Notes: generated by a model from the letters alone, not told the origin. A stretch of DNA of 64,000 nucleotides from JBPOHE01 sp052035915 (GCA_052035915.1 JBPOHE010000059.1:1-64000); one strand, 5' to 3'; shown: positions 9,303 to 18,445, numbered from the stretch's first letter. Program-made: numbers and translations.

Positions 9303-9459
9303 AGGATTTTCCCGATTTCCGGCGCGCTTATTGGGTAAGGGTATTCTATGGATTTCGCTTGCCCCGCTATGCATCGTACATTATCAGCGAAAACGGCTGC
9401 TCTTCCCCGTGGTCTCGCTGGTCGCTTGTAATCATCGCATCCATCGTTAGGGGGGGTGT

Positions 9460-10533
9460 ATGTTGACACTCAGTGTTCCCTTGGGGACACGAACCTATCC
9501 TATCTATATCGGGCCAGGATTGCTCGGCCAGTCCATCCATTACCATCGCCATATCCCCACCTCCCAGGTTATGGTGATTACCAACGAGACCGTCGCCCCC
9601 TACTATCTTGATAAGGTACAGTCCGCTCTGGCGGGAAAAGAGACCCGGGTATTAGTGCTTCCCGATGGTGAAGAGTACAAGACCCTTGAGACCCTGAACC
9701 TGATTATCGAGGCATTACTGCAGAATCACTTCAATCGACGTTGTACCTTGGTGGCCTTGGGTGGAGGGGTGATCGGCGACCTGGTTGGTTTTGCGGCGGC
9801 CTGCTATCAGCGCGGTGTGGCCTTCCTTCAAATACCAACCACTTTATTGGCGCAGGTGGATTCTTCAGTCGGTGGAAAAACTGGGGTCAACCACCCCCTT
9901 GGCAAAAACATGATTGGGGCCTTTCATCAACCCTCCTGTGTGATTGCCGATATACTCACCCTGAATACCTTGCCGGATCGCCAACTTTCGGCGGGGCTGG
10001 CGGAAGTTATCAAGTATGGATTGATCGGCGATGAGCCTTTTTTCCGCTGGCTGGAAACCCATATCCATGCCTTGCTGCAGCGGGACCCGGAAGCACTGAT
10101 CTATGCCATAGAGCACTCATGCCGGGACAAGGCGAAGGTGGTGGCCGCCGATGAGCGGGAATCAGGACAACGGGCTTTGCTCAATCTGGGCCATACCTTT
10201 GGCCATGCTATCGAGACAGGTCTCGGGTATGGGGCTTGGCTACATGGTGAGGCCGTGGCCGCTGGAATCTGTATGGCGGCCCGTCTCTCGGTCAAACAAG
10301 GCTGGTTACTCCCCGATGACGAGACAAGGATCCGCAATTTGATGTCTGTCGCTCGTTTGCCGATAGCGCCGCCCCCGGAGTTGGCCGGGGTGAAGCTTAT
10401 GGAGTTAATGTCGGTCGATAAGAAAATTCTTTCCGGACGGCTCAGGCTGGTTCTGCTGAAGGCTATCGGCGAGGGGCTGGTGACAGAAGACTTTGATATG
10501 CATCATCTCTGGACAACAATCGAGGGACAATAA
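9460..10533 (+). CDS. aroB: 3-dehydroquinate synthase
   Basis: A protein of 357 residues converting DAHP to 3-dehydroquinate, the second shikimate step; needs NAD and a divalent metal. Motifs seen: PDGEEYKTLET, the NAD-binding GGGVIGDLVGFAAA, the substrate loop PTTLLAQVDSSVGGKTGVNH, GLAEVIKYG with metal ligand Glu, and the metal-binding NLGHTFGHAIE and WLHGEAVAAG. Length and motifs are complete. It ends a block; about 970 bases without a protein gene follow before slt. Confidence 0.97.
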   Translation: MLTLSVPLGTRTYPIYIGPGLLGQSIHYHRHIPTSQVMVITNETVAPYYLDKVQSALAGKETRVLVLPDGEEYKTLETLNLIIEALLQNHFNRRCTLVALGGGVIGDLVGFAAACYQRGVAFLQIPTTLLAQVDSSVGGKTGVNHPLGKNMIGAFHQPSCVIADILTLNTLPDRQLSAGLAEVIKYGLIGDEPFFRWLETHIHALLQRDPEALIYAIEHSCRDKAKVVAADERESGQRALLNLGHTFGHAIETGLGYGAWLHGEAVAAGICMAARLSVKQGWLLPDDETRIRNLMSVARLPIAPPPELAGVKLMELMSVDKKILSGRLRLVLLKAIGEGLVTEDFDMHHLWTTIEGQ

Positions 10534-10552
10534 CGGCCTTGATCAATGGTGG

Positions 10553-10630
10553 GGTAGTGCTCCAATTGTGGATATCTGGCCACCAAAAGCCTGAATAATC
10601 ATTTGGTTATAAATGTATGTCTCCACCTCG
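10553..10630 (-). repeat. 80-bp hairpin repeat, right copy (inverted)
   Basis: The reverse complement of this stretch matches 234-313 along its whole length with scattered mismatches. It starts 20 bases after the aroB stop. The hairpin arms (gtggaga/ttgtggat) are less perfect than in the left copy. Confidence 0.75.
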
Positions 10631-10730
10631 AGAACACCAGCCAAGGACTCGTGACAGGAAGAAGTTATTTTCAGGGCTGAACTAACAAACTCGAGCTGGG
10701 ATTCACTGTGTTTATCGCCAACCGAAGGAA

Positions 10731-10849
10731 CCCGGGCCTCGGCTGAAAACAGCCATTTTCGTTCCTTTTACGAGAACAATAGGTTACATGGAAGTGATAT
10801 TGTTCTTTTTTAAAGAACGAAAGCCGGACCACAGCGCCCGTGCCCGGGA
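10731..10849 (+). repeat. dispersed palindromic repeat, copy 1
   Basis: One of eight copies in the window. Outer arms cccgggc / gcccggg enclose gccattttcgttcc, a hairpin (gttccttttacgagaac), a spacer (aataggttacatggaagtgatatt), a second hairpin (gttcttttttaaagaac) and gaaagcc. It lies in the aroB-slt intergenic region, 271 bp from copy 2. Nothing else recognisable is seen between 10850 and 11120. Confidence 0.8.
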
Positions 10850-11120
10850 GTGAGGCCGGGGTAGGCGCCAGGCGTCGGTTGGTGTGGGCAATGGGCTGAG
10901 GTCCGCTTCGTTCATCGCCAGCCTGGTTTCGATGATGGTAGGGCCTCGTGAGGCTCCCAGGTTTCGACTTGAGTAACCTCAAGCCTACCTGAGGCTTCAC
11001 GGTGCCCTCCTTACTCCCCCATGGTGCACTTGGAGGTTGAATCCGCCCTGTGTTAAGAAAGACCATGATGTCGGCCCTGAGAGGGAGGCCGTCGCAGCTC
11101 GCCCATCCGCCTCTCGACGT

Positions 11121-11241
11121 TTCCGGGCCTGGGCGCCTTTACCCGGTCTTTTGTTCTTCAAAAGAGAATAATGGCTTTCTTGGCGATATATTGTTCTCCT
11201 TGGAAGAACAAAAAATGGCTCTTGCTGATCGATGCCCGGAG
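11121..11241 (+). repeat. dispersed palindromic repeat, copy 2
   Basis: Same architecture: ttccgggc, then the hairpins gttcttcaaaagagaat and gttctccttggaagaac, then aaaaatggc and gcccgga. The 80 bases before it (from about 11042) match, in reverse complement, the sequence after copy 5 at 39383-39470, so the mobile or duplicated unit is larger than the palindromic core. From 11242 to the slt start no gene is seen. Confidence 0.8.
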
Positions 11242-11500
11242 CCACTGAGCGCTTAGCCATCCCTGATGGATCTTTCTCTCCGCGCTGGATTCGGGATCAG
11301 CGCCGACCCCGTCCAGTCGGAAGCCTGAAATGTATTCGGAAATTCCATTATTCTATCGGCCGTTCCGGCCCCCAGGCCCAAAGCGATGCCCCCACCTTCC
11401 TCGCATTGGAGAGGGGGCCATCCCAGAACGCCCGTTGCCCGAGCTGACGCAGGTGTCTATGTTTTATCCGATTCTGTCCTCTCTCGCCTCATTCCTTGTC

Positions 11501-13498
11501 ATGACCAAAAGATTCATCGCCGTGCTCGCCCTCTGTGTGGGCGGTTTCTGCCCCCAGCTTCAGGCCCAGCTCACCCCGGATCCCTGGCTCGACACCCCCG
11601 GACGCTTCCGCCAACGCCTGCTCTTTACCCAGGCCGAGGCCAGTCTGAATCGAGGTGATACGGAGACTTATCTCGGTCTGCGTCCACAACTCCAAGACTA
11701 TCCACTGCTGCCCTATCTCCTCGCCACCGATCTCGGCCGCCGTCTGAGCTCGACCCCGACCGAGGAGATCAGAGACTTCCTCATCAGCTACGACGACAGC
11801 CCGGCGGCAGAGAAGATACGGCGCTCCTGGCTCGATCTGTTGGCGCAGCAGCAGCGTTGGGACGAGATCCTCCTCCTTTATCGTCCGGGCGGTGGCACAG
11901 CCCAGCGCTGCCAGTGGCTCCTGGCCTTGTGGCAAAGCGGTCAGAAGGATCGCGCCTGGGAGCAGGTCGAGCCGCTCTGGGCCGCGGGCAAATCCCAACC
12001 CGAGGAATGTACCCCGGTGTTCCAGGCCCTGCGCGACAGCGGACGCCTGACCAGCCGTCAGATCTGGTCCAGATTTACCCGGGCACTGACCGATGGCGAT
12101 ACCGCTGTCGCCGTGCAGATGAAAGGCTGGCTTCCCATCGAGGACCAGCCCTGGGCCGAACGCTGGTTGAGTATCCACGCCCAACCCACCACGATCTCGC
12201 GGTTATTGGGTGGCCTCGAACCCCATCCCCAACGCGAACCCATGCTCGCCCACGGGATCATCCGCTTGGCCAAACAAGACCCGGGGTCGGCCCTCGCCCT
12301 CTGGCAGCAGGTCAAGAACAGCTACACACTGCCGGAGGCGGACGAACTCGCCGCCAGACGGGCCATGGCCATGGCCCTCGCCCGCAAGGGACACCCCCAG
12401 GCTATCGCTCAGCTCGACAGCCTCGCCCCTTGTCCGGCCGATGAGCGCTTCCATGGCGCCCGTATCCGCCTAGCCTTGGAGAGCCGACGCTGGGATCTTG
12501 TCCTGGCCTGGATCGAGGCCCTGCCGGAAGAGACCATCGCCCGGGAAGAGAGCTGGCGTTACTGGCGTGCCCGCGCCCTGGAGCAACTCGGTTACTCCCG
12601 GGAAGCGACAGAGCAATATCGCGCACTCGCCCGGGAACGGAGTTACTACGGCTTTCTCGCCGCCGATCGGGTGGGACAAGAGTACAACCTGCTCAACCGC
12701 CCGGTGCAGATCAGCGACGCAGACCTGCGGCGCTTCGCCTCCCGCCCCGCCATCCAGCGGGCCTACGAGTTTCTTGCCTTGGGCCGTATTCCCCAGGCCC
12801 GCATCGAATGGGCCCAGGCTACCGCTGTCATGCCACCCGACGAGCTGCTCGCCGCGGCCAAGCTGGCGCAACGCTGGAGCTGGCATGACCGGGCCATCTT
12901 CACCCTGGCCAAATCCGGCTATTGGGACGATCTCGACATTCGCTTTCCTCTGGAGTACCGGGATGGAATTCTGATCGCCTCTCAGTCGCTGCAATTGGAC
13001 GCCTCCTGGGTCTACGCCATACTGCGCCAGGAGAGCGCCTTCATGGAGGACGCCCGTTCCAGCGCCGGCGCCCTGGGTCTGATGCAACTCATGCCGCAAA
13101 CCGCCCAACAGGTGGCCCGTCGGCACCAACTCCCCGCTCCCCGGGACTCCGGCCTGCTGGACCCCGAGGTCAATATCCGTCTGGGGAGCCGCTTCCTGGC
13201 CCAACTCCTGAACAGCTTCGACGATCAGCGAGTGCTCGCCACCGCGGCTTACAACGCCGGTCCCAGGCGGATTCGTCAGTGGTTGCCGAACGAAGACATG
13301 CCCACCGATCTTTGGGTGGAGGGCATCCCCTTCACCGAGACCCGGGATTATGTGCGGCGGGTGCTCACCTACAACATTATCTACCGGGATCGGCTCAGCG
13401 AGCGACCGCTCAGGTTGCGCGACCTCATGGACAAGATCCGCGGGAAGGCCGTCACGACCACAGCCGAGAGCGGTAGCGAACCCTCCGGGGAAGGTTGA
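11501..13498 (+). CDS. slt: soluble lytic murein transglycosylase (Slt70 type)
   Basis: A periplasmic enzyme of 665 residues from the chosen start, cleaving the MurNAc-GlcNAc bond of peptidoglycan. A signal peptide (MTKRFIAVLALCVGG to LQAQ) precedes a long helical superhelix domain (about residues 25-430), a linker domain and the C-terminal lysozyme-like domain. That domain shows YAILRQESAFMEDARSSAGA with the catalytic Glu, GLMQLMPQTAQQVA and AAYNAGPRRIRQW. The frame opens further upstream; ATG at 11459 has a better ribosome binding site (AGGTG) and would add 14 residues. The length matches Slt70. Confidence 0.93.
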   Translation: MTKRFIAVLALCVGGFCPQLQAQLTPDPWLDTPGRFRQRLLFTQAEASLNRGDTETYLGLRPQLQDYPLLPYLLATDLGRRLSSTPTEEIRDFLISYDDSPAAEKIRRSWLDLLAQQQRWDEILLLYRPGGGTAQRCQWLLALWQSGQKDRAWEQVEPLWAAGKSQPEECTPVFQALRDSGRLTSRQIWSRFTRALTDGDTAVAVQMKGWLPIEDQPWAERWLSIHAQPTTISRLLGGLEPHPQREPMLAHGIIRLAKQDPGSALALWQQVKNSYTLPEADELAARRAMAMALARKGHPQAIAQLDSLAPCPADERFHGARIRLALESRRWDLVLAWIEALPEETIAREESWRYWRARALEQLGYSREATEQYRALARERSYYGFLAADRVGQEYNLLNRPVQISDADLRRFASRPAIQRAYEFLALGRIPQARIEWAQATAVMPPDELLAAAKLAQRWSWHDRAIFTLAKSGYWDDLDIRFPLEYRDGILIASQSLQLDASWVYAILRQESAFMEDARSSAGALGLMQLMPQTAQQVARRHQLPAPRDSGLLDPEVNIRLGSRFLAQLLNSFDDQRVLATAAYNAGPRRIRQWLPNEDMPTDLWVEGIPFTETRDYVRRVLTYNIIYRDRLSERPLRLRDLMDKIRGKAVTTTAESGSEPSGEG

Positions 13499-13786
13499 GT
13501 CGACCGCTGTGCCTGGTTTCCCGGGTCAAAAAGGGCTCGTCCGCTCGGTTCGCCGCTGCCCAAGAGGCCTCTATCACCACCTTGGAATGAAATTCGACCG
13601 GCAGGATCAGTTCGGTTCTTTGGATCGGCGCTGAGTATTGTTACAATGACATCATGTTGCCATTTCGTAACGTGGCAACGGAGTTGGTTGGCTGTAGAAA
13701 CAGCTTTTCCCATTCTCCAGCGGGATAGCCGTGAGTATGGGAAGAGGCTGTCTACTTCGGATTTTTGGAAACATGGAGACGGAAGG

Positions 13787-13972
13787 ATGTTGATTCTTAC
13801 CCGACGAGTAGGTGAAACCCTTATGATTGGCGACGATGTCACCGTAACGGTGCTCGGCGTCAAAGGCAACCAGGTTCGTATTGGTGTCAATGCGCCCAAG
13901 GAAGTAGCTGTTCACAGGGAAGAGATCTATGAACGCATCAAACGCGAACAGGCCGAAAACGCCGAGGGTTGA
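13787..13972 (+). CDS. csrA: carbon storage regulator CsrA (RsmA)
   Basis: A small RNA-binding protein of 61 residues that binds GGA motifs in mRNA leaders and controls translation and stability. It begins MLILTRRVGETLMIGDDV and contains VTVLGVKGNQVRIGVNAPKEVAVHREEIYERI, shown in parts: GNQVRIGVNAP and VAVHREEIYERI. The last residues (EQAENAEG) are variable in the family. The start has GGAGAC six bases upstream and GGAAGG directly before the ATG, so CsrA may bind its own leader (GGA twice). It precedes tRNA-Ser and tRNA-Arg, the usual neighbourhood. Confidence 0.97.
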   Translation: MLILTRRVGETLMIGDDVTVTVLGVKGNQVRIGVNAPKEVAVHREEIYERIKREQAENAEG

Positions 13973-13981
13973 AAGAAATAA

Positions 13982-14005
13982 CGGAGAGGCGTTTTGCCCT
14001 CTCCG
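13982..14005 (+). terminator. hairpin after csrA, possible terminator
   Basis: An 8-bp stem (cggagagg / cctctccg) around cgttttgc, 10 bases after the csrA stop. There is no U-tract after it, so it may act as an mRNA 3' end stabiliser rather than an intrinsic terminator. Confidence 0.4.
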
Positions 14006-14107
14006 CCGGCGTTTATTGCTGGGAAACCCTCTGGGCCTAGCGACATGAAGATTGCAAAATAGCTCGTGAGAGTGCAGCATGGCGGCCTCTTTCGAGTAAG
14101 CGTATCT

Positions 14108-14198
14108 GGAGAGATGGCCGAGAGGCTGAAGGCGCTCCCCTGCTAAGGGAGTATGGGTCATAAGCCCATCGAGGGTTCGAATCCCTCTCTCTCCGCCA
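14108..14198 (+). tRNA. tRNA-Ser (anticodon GCU)
   Basis: Folds as a class II tRNA: acceptor stem GGAGAGA/TCTCTCC, D-arm with ggccgagaggc, anticodon stem CTCCC/GGGAG around CT-GCT-AA, a long variable arm (tatgggtcataagcccatc), T-arm gagggttcgaatccctc, discriminator G and an encoded CCA. Reads AGC and AGU. Confidence 0.97.
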
Positions 14199-14288
14199 TA
14201 TCGACAATCGGTTGATCAACCAAAGAAGGTAGAGAAGCGCCAAGCTTGACACTATCGGCAGTGATCAGCAGAATTTCATAGCTTTCAA

Positions 14289-14365
14289 GCGCCCGTAGCT
14301 CAGTTGGATAGAGTATCTGGCTACGAACCAGGGGGTCGGGGGTTCGAATCCCTCCGGGCGCGCCA
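14289..14365 (+). tRNA. tRNA-Arg (anticodon ACG)
   Basis: 77 bases, acceptor GCGCCCG/CGGGCGC, anticodon stem CTGG/CCAG around CT-ACG-AA, T-arm cgggggttcgaatccctccg region, encoded CCA. A34 is normally converted to inosine to read CGU, CGC and CGA. The genomic island starts just beyond it, so its 3' end is the likely integration site, although I find no copy of that 3' end at the far side. Confidence 0.97.
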
Positions 14366-14373
14366 TAAAAATC

Positions 14374-14409
14374 AAAGGCTTAGTGTTGTTCTGACGCTAA
14401 GCCTTTTTC
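14374..14409 (+). terminator. intrinsic terminator after the tRNA pair
   Basis: Stem aaaggcttag / ctaagccttt with a loop of about 13 bases, followed by ttt. It ends the csrA-tRNA transcription unit and marks the last core-genome feature before the island. Confidence 0.8.
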
Positions 14410-14474
14410 GTTTCTACACTTTAATCTTGCTTCCTGCACCCACACTGCACCTACAATTCCGCCCGGTACTTTCA

Positions 14475-15098
14475 TCAAATCCAGTCTTCAATTGATTCCC
14501 CAAGTAGGTTCAGCTTTGCGGCCATTCCAGCCAATGGAACCTGTACGAAGGCATCATGCTGTGCGGTCAACCGCTCGAAGGTATTCCAGTGCATTCCCTT
14601 GGGTTTCCAGCCGTTGCCGTTGAGGATGCCCGGCTCCCATCCCAGCTTGTCGCGGATTCGATCCGCCCGCCGTGCTGCCCGGTCATCCCAGGTTTCCCGT
14701 TGGCTGGGGTAGGCCAACTGGTAGCAATGCCGACAGGCGAAGATACCGCCGCCGTAGAGGATCACCACGCGCCGACCACAACCACGGGCAGGGCAGAGGA
14801 ACCAGGGCCGTTGCCCGCCTAGATTGCAGGCGGTCCAGTCCAGATAGACGGGATAGCTTTCGTCTTTCCAGTCTTCGCCACCGATGCGGTGACGGTAGGT
14901 GAGGAGCGCCCGACTCGGTTCAGTACGCACACGGATGGAGGCGACAACTTCGCCATGGCGTGACCACTGCCAGCCGAAGGACTGATGCGGGGTGAGCAGG
15001 CCATCCCGTTTCCAGCGTCGCACATCGATGGATCGGTAATCGCCGGTAGAGTCTTTCGCGCCACAGTACCAGTGCCGTCCGCTACCCATGCCGCCCAT
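14475..15098 (-). CDS. island protein of unknown function with Cys-rich zinc-ribbon-like motif
   Basis: A protein of 207 residues beginning MGGMGSGRHWYCGAKDSTGD. A central part has FLCPARGCGRRV and FACRHCYQLAYPSQRE, two cysteine pairs that probably bind zinc. The C-terminal part is helical and basic. The Gly-rich start and the paired cysteines are shared by a set of conserved island/prophage proteins whose function is not known to me. The start is the ATG with TTGGAGG six bases upstream; a TTG 12 bases earlier is part of that ribosome binding site. It is the last gene of the leftward primase operon. Confidence 0.75.
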   Translation of the reverse strand: MGGMGSGRHWYCGAKDSTGDYRSIDVRRWKRDGLLTPHQSFGWQWSRHGEVVASIRVRTEPSRALLTYRHRIGGEDWKDESYPVYLDWTACNLGGQRPWFLCPARGCGRRVVILYGGGIFACRHCYQLAYPSQRETWDDRAARRADRIRDKLGWEPGILNGNGWKPKGMHWNTFERLTAQHDAFVQVPLAGMAAKLNLLGESIEDWI

Positions 15099-15138
15099 GT
15101 TCGCCTCCAAATTTTTTAACCGAAATCATTTGGGAAAT

Positions 15139-15598
15139 TCACCTTTTTGTTTCGGCCCTTGCGGGCCTTGGTTGGTCGCTGTTGGTTTGCTGTGGCCTTG
15201 GTAAAAAGCGTTCGCAATATCGCCGGTCCGTGTCCCACAATCCGGCGATGGCTTCCGGCTCGCCTTTGGCGCAGTGGCCAAGGTGCAGATGGTCGATACG
15301 CTCGAAGTGGATACAGCCGCCGCAGGTATTCGGGTGATTGAGAGTGACTGGTTCCGGCACTTCCTCCGACCGTTTCAGGAAGTACCGGCGGGTCTCCCGG
15401 TCATTACGGTACTTGTCCACCACCTCGGTGATGATTGCTGGATCGGTTTCCTCGATGTACGCCAGCCAAGCCCGGATGTTGGATTCTTCATCCGGCGACA
15501 GTTACCGGCTTATCGGCTTCTTGTGTCGCAAGTGTCGCGGGTGTCGCTGTCATGGTGCCAGTGAGCCCGCCTTTTTTTATCAGCGCGGAAAGAGTCAT
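15139..15598 (-). pseudogene. small cysteine-motif protein, apparently frameshifted
   Basis: An ATG at 15598 overlaps the stop of the primase gene (ATGA), exactly as expected for a coupled downstream gene. That frame reads MTLSALIKKGGLTGTMTATP and ends at a TGA at 15488-15490 after 36 codons. From about 15495 another frame continues as DEESNIRAWLAYIEETDPAI, then RRYFLKRSEEVPEPV, NTCGGCIHFER and HLGHCAKGEPEAIAGLWDTD. The second frame has a TAA just upstream and no start codon near its beginning, and the two parts are contiguous, so one frameshift in a protein of about 150 residues is the simplest reading. The Cys-rich end (CGGC, GHC, YC) suggests metal binding. Function unknown. Confidence 0.65.
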
Positions 15599-18021
15599 TG
15601 CTTGCCCCCTTCCAGCAAGACCGGGTTGATGTGAATCTCCTTGCGTCTACCGTCCTGGGCCAGTTGCACCCTGCCAGCTTCCACCAATTCGGCCAGGGCA
15701 AGATCCAGCGCGATTTTCTGGCGCAGGTGTCCCGGTGTCACGTTGCGTTGTACTTCCCGCCGGGGAACGATGTTTGTTTTCTCTCTTCGGCAGTAGTCGA
15801 GTAACCAACAATCCAGCCGCGCCGCGTCGGCCTGTTCTTCCGGTAACGCCAGTTCGCCGTAGAAACGCCGGGCTTCGTGCAGGTGCCAAGCGGCAATCCG
15901 TGAAGCGCCTTCAAAGGCCGCTAATCCAACAGCGCCGCCACTGCCATGCTCGAATATCTGAAACAGGGTGGCGATCTGGGCCGCGTTGTCGGCGGTTTTG
16001 CTGGCCACGTCGCGCACATCGTGGAGTTCGCCGCCAGATCGCAGTTCGCTTTCGATGGTGTCATGGAACATCACCCAGGCGGCCTTGGTATCCGCTGCCA
16101 GGGGCAAGACGGGAGGCGAAAGCGCCCCGTCTTCATCAATGGGCACCGCCTGTTCCAGAATTGCCGCAATGCGTTGATTAAACCGCGCCAAAGCGGGCCA
16201 GGTATCTGGCGGGTCGGAATACGGCCGATAGCCTTGCGTCGATTCAGGCCAGGCCAGAAGAAAGCGGGCGAGAAAGCCCATACCCCGCGCCAACCCGCCG
16301 GAGCGGTCGAAGAAACTGCGCAGGGTGGCTTCCTGTACCTGCAAGGCGATGGTTGGCCGCGCCCCGCGTACCGTGAAGGATTCGGTGGTGCGCCGCTCGG
16401 TGGCAATGTCCACGCCGTCCCAAAGCTGGTTCAGGGTGGCCAGATTGCGCATGACCGAATCCTTGCCCATGCCATGCGCACCAAACACCAGCCAGGCTTC
16501 ACTCGATACCACGCCACCGGACGGCCAGTCTTTGGCCAGATTCCATTTCAGGGCTTCCGGGGTGGCGTCTCCATAGATCAACCGGGGTACCCGTGGCGGT
16601 TCCGGTTTGTCATGCTCCAGATCGGGCAGGGCCTCTTCCTGTTCGCGGGCGGGCTTTCCCGCCTTGGAGATCTGGCGGATTTTCTCCTTGATGCCGCCGC
16701 GCTTTGCCTCCCAGGCTTCCATGGCCGCCTTGTGATCCTTGATCAGCGGCTTGGCGACCTCTGCCTGTTCGGCTTCATAATCCCGGATCGCCTGCATGAA
16801 GAACCCGTCGCAGGTGGACTTGCGTTCACCGGAATCGGCGACAGTCAGCAGGAAAAGCCCGGTAGGCCCTTGCAGCTTTTCCGCCCGTTTCACATCGGCA
16901 TGGGCCTGCACCGCCAGCGACAGCGCCGCCAGGGCGCTGGAGGCCACCAACGGCACCGGGGCCTTGGCGAAACCTTGCACTTCTTCCACCGCCGCGCGGA
17001 TCGGGTCCGGCAGCGCGTCCAACGGATAGGGTTCTGAATCCACCTTCGCCGCCAACGGCTGCGGCTCGGGCCACGGTTGGCCCCCTGGCGAATGACCCGG
17101 CCCGCCGCCGTCGTCTGGTGCGGCAGCGTTCTTGATCGCATCGCGCACCGCTTCCATACCGCGCGCCGCCGCCATGTCGTTGAAGTCGGTCGCGCCGGGT
17201 GGCCGCTCGGGGCCGAAGTCCGGCACGGCCAGCAACCCGCCGATGGTTCGGACCGCCTCGCTTGCCTTGCTCAAGCCTGGATTGCCTTCCGTGCCCGCGT
17301 CGTCATCCGCGCAGACGATCAACGGCAGGGCAGGGAAGCGTTCGCGCATCGCCTGCGCCACCGCTTTCAGATTCCCAGCATTGAATGCCACAGCCACGGG
17401 GTGGCCGGTCGCTTGGTGGATGGTCGCGCCAGTGGCAAAGCCTTCGGCGATGCACAACGCCGCCGCGCTCTGCGTCCCGCCGATGCTGAAATAGCAGCCC
17501 GCCACGCGCCCGCCGGTCAGGAAACGCTTGTCGCCGTCCGGCCCGATGAATTGCAGCGAATGGAGTTCACCGCCCTCGCGCATCGGGATCAGCAGCGCGC
17601 CGTTGTGTAGACGCGCGCCATGCGGCTCAATGCCCTTGCGTACAAGGTAGGGATGATCGCCGGGCGCGGGTGCCGCCGCGTTCCAGATCGCCGCCGCTTT
17701 CGTGGCGGCTTCGGCCTGCCGCGCCTTGCGCTCGGCATCAAGCTGCGCCAGGGCTTCCGCTACGTGACGCTTGAAGGCTTCGCGCTCCACTGCGGAAAAC
17801 GGCTTGTCGCGCTTCGCCTGCCAGTTCTCGGAAAATCCCGAAGACCAATCGCCGAAGCAGCCGCCCAGTCCGTCATCGAACAGCTTGCACCAGCCCGCCG
17901 TATTGCCGTTGCGCTTGCCGACGCCGGGGAAGCGATGCAGCTTGCCGGGGTCGATCACATCGGGCGGTTCCAACCCAGCGGCGCGGATGGCATCGCGGAA
18001 ATTGGAAAGGGCGCTATACAT
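15595..18021 (-). CDS. Toprim and DUF3987 domain protein, island primase/helicase-like replication protein
   Basis: A protein of 808 residues. The N-terminal part has a short Cys/His-poor primase-like region, then a Toprim domain (about residues 180-290): LCIAEGFATGATIHQATG with the conserved Glu and PLIVCADDDAGTEGN with the DxD pair. The C-terminal half (about 350-770) is DUF3987, a RecA-like region common in phage and island replication proteins; the P-loop-like stretch here is TVADSGERKST. Such proteins probably prime or unwind DNA during replication of the element. It overlaps the 62-residue gene upstream by 8 bases and the frameshifted gene downstream by 4 bases. Confidence 0.85.
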   Translation of the reverse strand: MYSALSNFRDAIRAAGLEPPDVIDPGKLHRFPGVGKRNGNTAGWCKLFDDGLGGCFGDWSSGFSENWQAKRDKPFSAVEREAFKRHVAEALAQLDAERKARQAEAATKAAAIWNAAAPAPGDHPYLVRKGIEPHGARLHNGALLIPMREGGELHSLQFIGPDGDKRFLTGGRVAGCYFSIGGTQSAAALCIAEGFATGATIHQATGHPVAVAFNAGNLKAVAQAMRERFPALPLIVCADDDAGTEGNPGLSKASEAVRTIGGLLAVPDFGPERPPGATDFNDMAAARGMEAVRDAIKNAAAPDDGGGPGHSPGGQPWPEPQPLAAKVDSEPYPLDALPDPIRAAVEEVQGFAKAPVPLVASSALAALSLAVQAHADVKRAEKLQGPTGLFLLTVADSGERKSTCDGFFMQAIRDYEAEQAEVAKPLIKDHKAAMEAWEAKRGGIKEKIRQISKAGKPAREQEEALPDLEHDKPEPPRVPRLIYGDATPEALKWNLAKDWPSGGVVSSEAWLVFGAHGMGKDSVMRNLATLNQLWDGVDIATERRTTESFTVRGARPTIALQVQEATLRSFFDRSGGLARGMGFLARFLLAWPESTQGYRPYSDPPDTWPALARFNQRIAAILEQAVPIDEDGALSPPVLPLAADTKAAWVMFHDTIESELRSGGELHDVRDVASKTADNAAQIATLFQIFEHGSGGAVGLAAFEGASRIAAWHLHEARRFYGELALPEEQADAARLDCWLLDYCRREKTNIVPRREVQRNVTPGHLRQKIALDLALAELVEAGRVQLAQDGRRKEIHINPVLLEGGKQ

Positions 18022-18202
18022 CGCGTAGCCCTCCCAGGTTGATCAGCCAGTCCGCCACCGCCATGGGGAGCAGTCCCCATAGCGCCAAGGTGACGATGGC
18101 CGCTTTGATGCGAGCGGCAAGGCCGGTAAAATTACATGTGCGTTTAGAAGTGCTGAGGGTCGCCTGGTGCCAGCCAGCGCGGCCCTTTCTGTTTGTGGTC
18201 AT
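18014..18202 (-). CDS. small island protein with one membrane segment
   Basis: A protein of 62 residues: a basic N-terminus (MTTNRKGRAGWHQATLSTSK), then a hydrophobic stretch (AAIVTLALWGLLPMAVADWL) that could be a membrane helix. It lies between alpA and the primase gene, overlapping the latter by 8 bases, and a long open frame supports it as part of the operon. No family recognised. A spurious call is possible. Confidence 0.5.
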   Translation of the reverse strand: MTTNRKGRAGWHQATLSTSKRTCNFTGLAARIKAAIVTLALWGLLPMAVADWLINLGGLRDV

Positions 18203-18218
18203 TGTCTTGGCCTCCCCA

Positions 18219-18413
18219 TCAGTTCGCAGCCTTATGGCTGGCCTTGATCTGCTGGTTCAGCCAGTCGTCCACCTCCGCCTCGATCCAACCGACGGCACGG
18301 CCGCCGAGGGAGACACGCTTGGGGAAGCTGTCCTCCGAGATGCGCAGATAGATGGTGGAACGGGAAAGCCCGGTCCGGGCCTTGACGGTGGGAAGTCTTA
18401 GTATGTTGGTCAT
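18219..18413 (-). CDS. AlpA-family transcriptional regulator (excisionase-like)
   Basis: A protein of 64 residues with a winged MerR-like helix-turn-helix: LRLPTVKARTGLSRSTIYLR (recognition helix), then FPKRVSLGGRAVGWIEAEVD and DWLNQQI. AlpA proteins activate integrase/excision genes of P4-like islands and can act as excisionases. It is transcribed leftwards ahead of the primase gene. A 12-bp palindrome 21 bases upstream of its start is a candidate operator. The partner integrase survives only as a remnant at the other end of the island. Confidence 0.9.
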   Translation of the reverse strand: MTNILRLPTVKARTGLSRSTIYLRISEDSFPKRVSLGGRAVGWIEAEVDDWLNQQIKASHKAAN

Positions 18414-18433
18414 TGCCTGATACCTCTCAGTAC

Positions 18434-18445
18434 GTTTCCGGAAAC
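18434..18445. promoter_or_regulatory. perfect palindrome upstream of alpA, candidate operator
   Basis: GTTTCCGGAAAC, a 12-bp perfect palindrome 21 bases upstream of the AlpA start codon on the minus strand. The position fits autoregulation or control by another island repressor. Function is inference. Confidence 0.4.

Noticed and set aside
10731..11241. LexA or other SOS boxes in GTTCTC/GAGAAC
   Set aside because: The motifs are parts of the hairpins in all eight repeats, mostly away from promoters, so a repressor site is not the better explanation.
15946..17037. 363-codon plus-strand frame
   Set aside because: Antisense to the Toprim/DUF3987 gene, no domain, no start signal.
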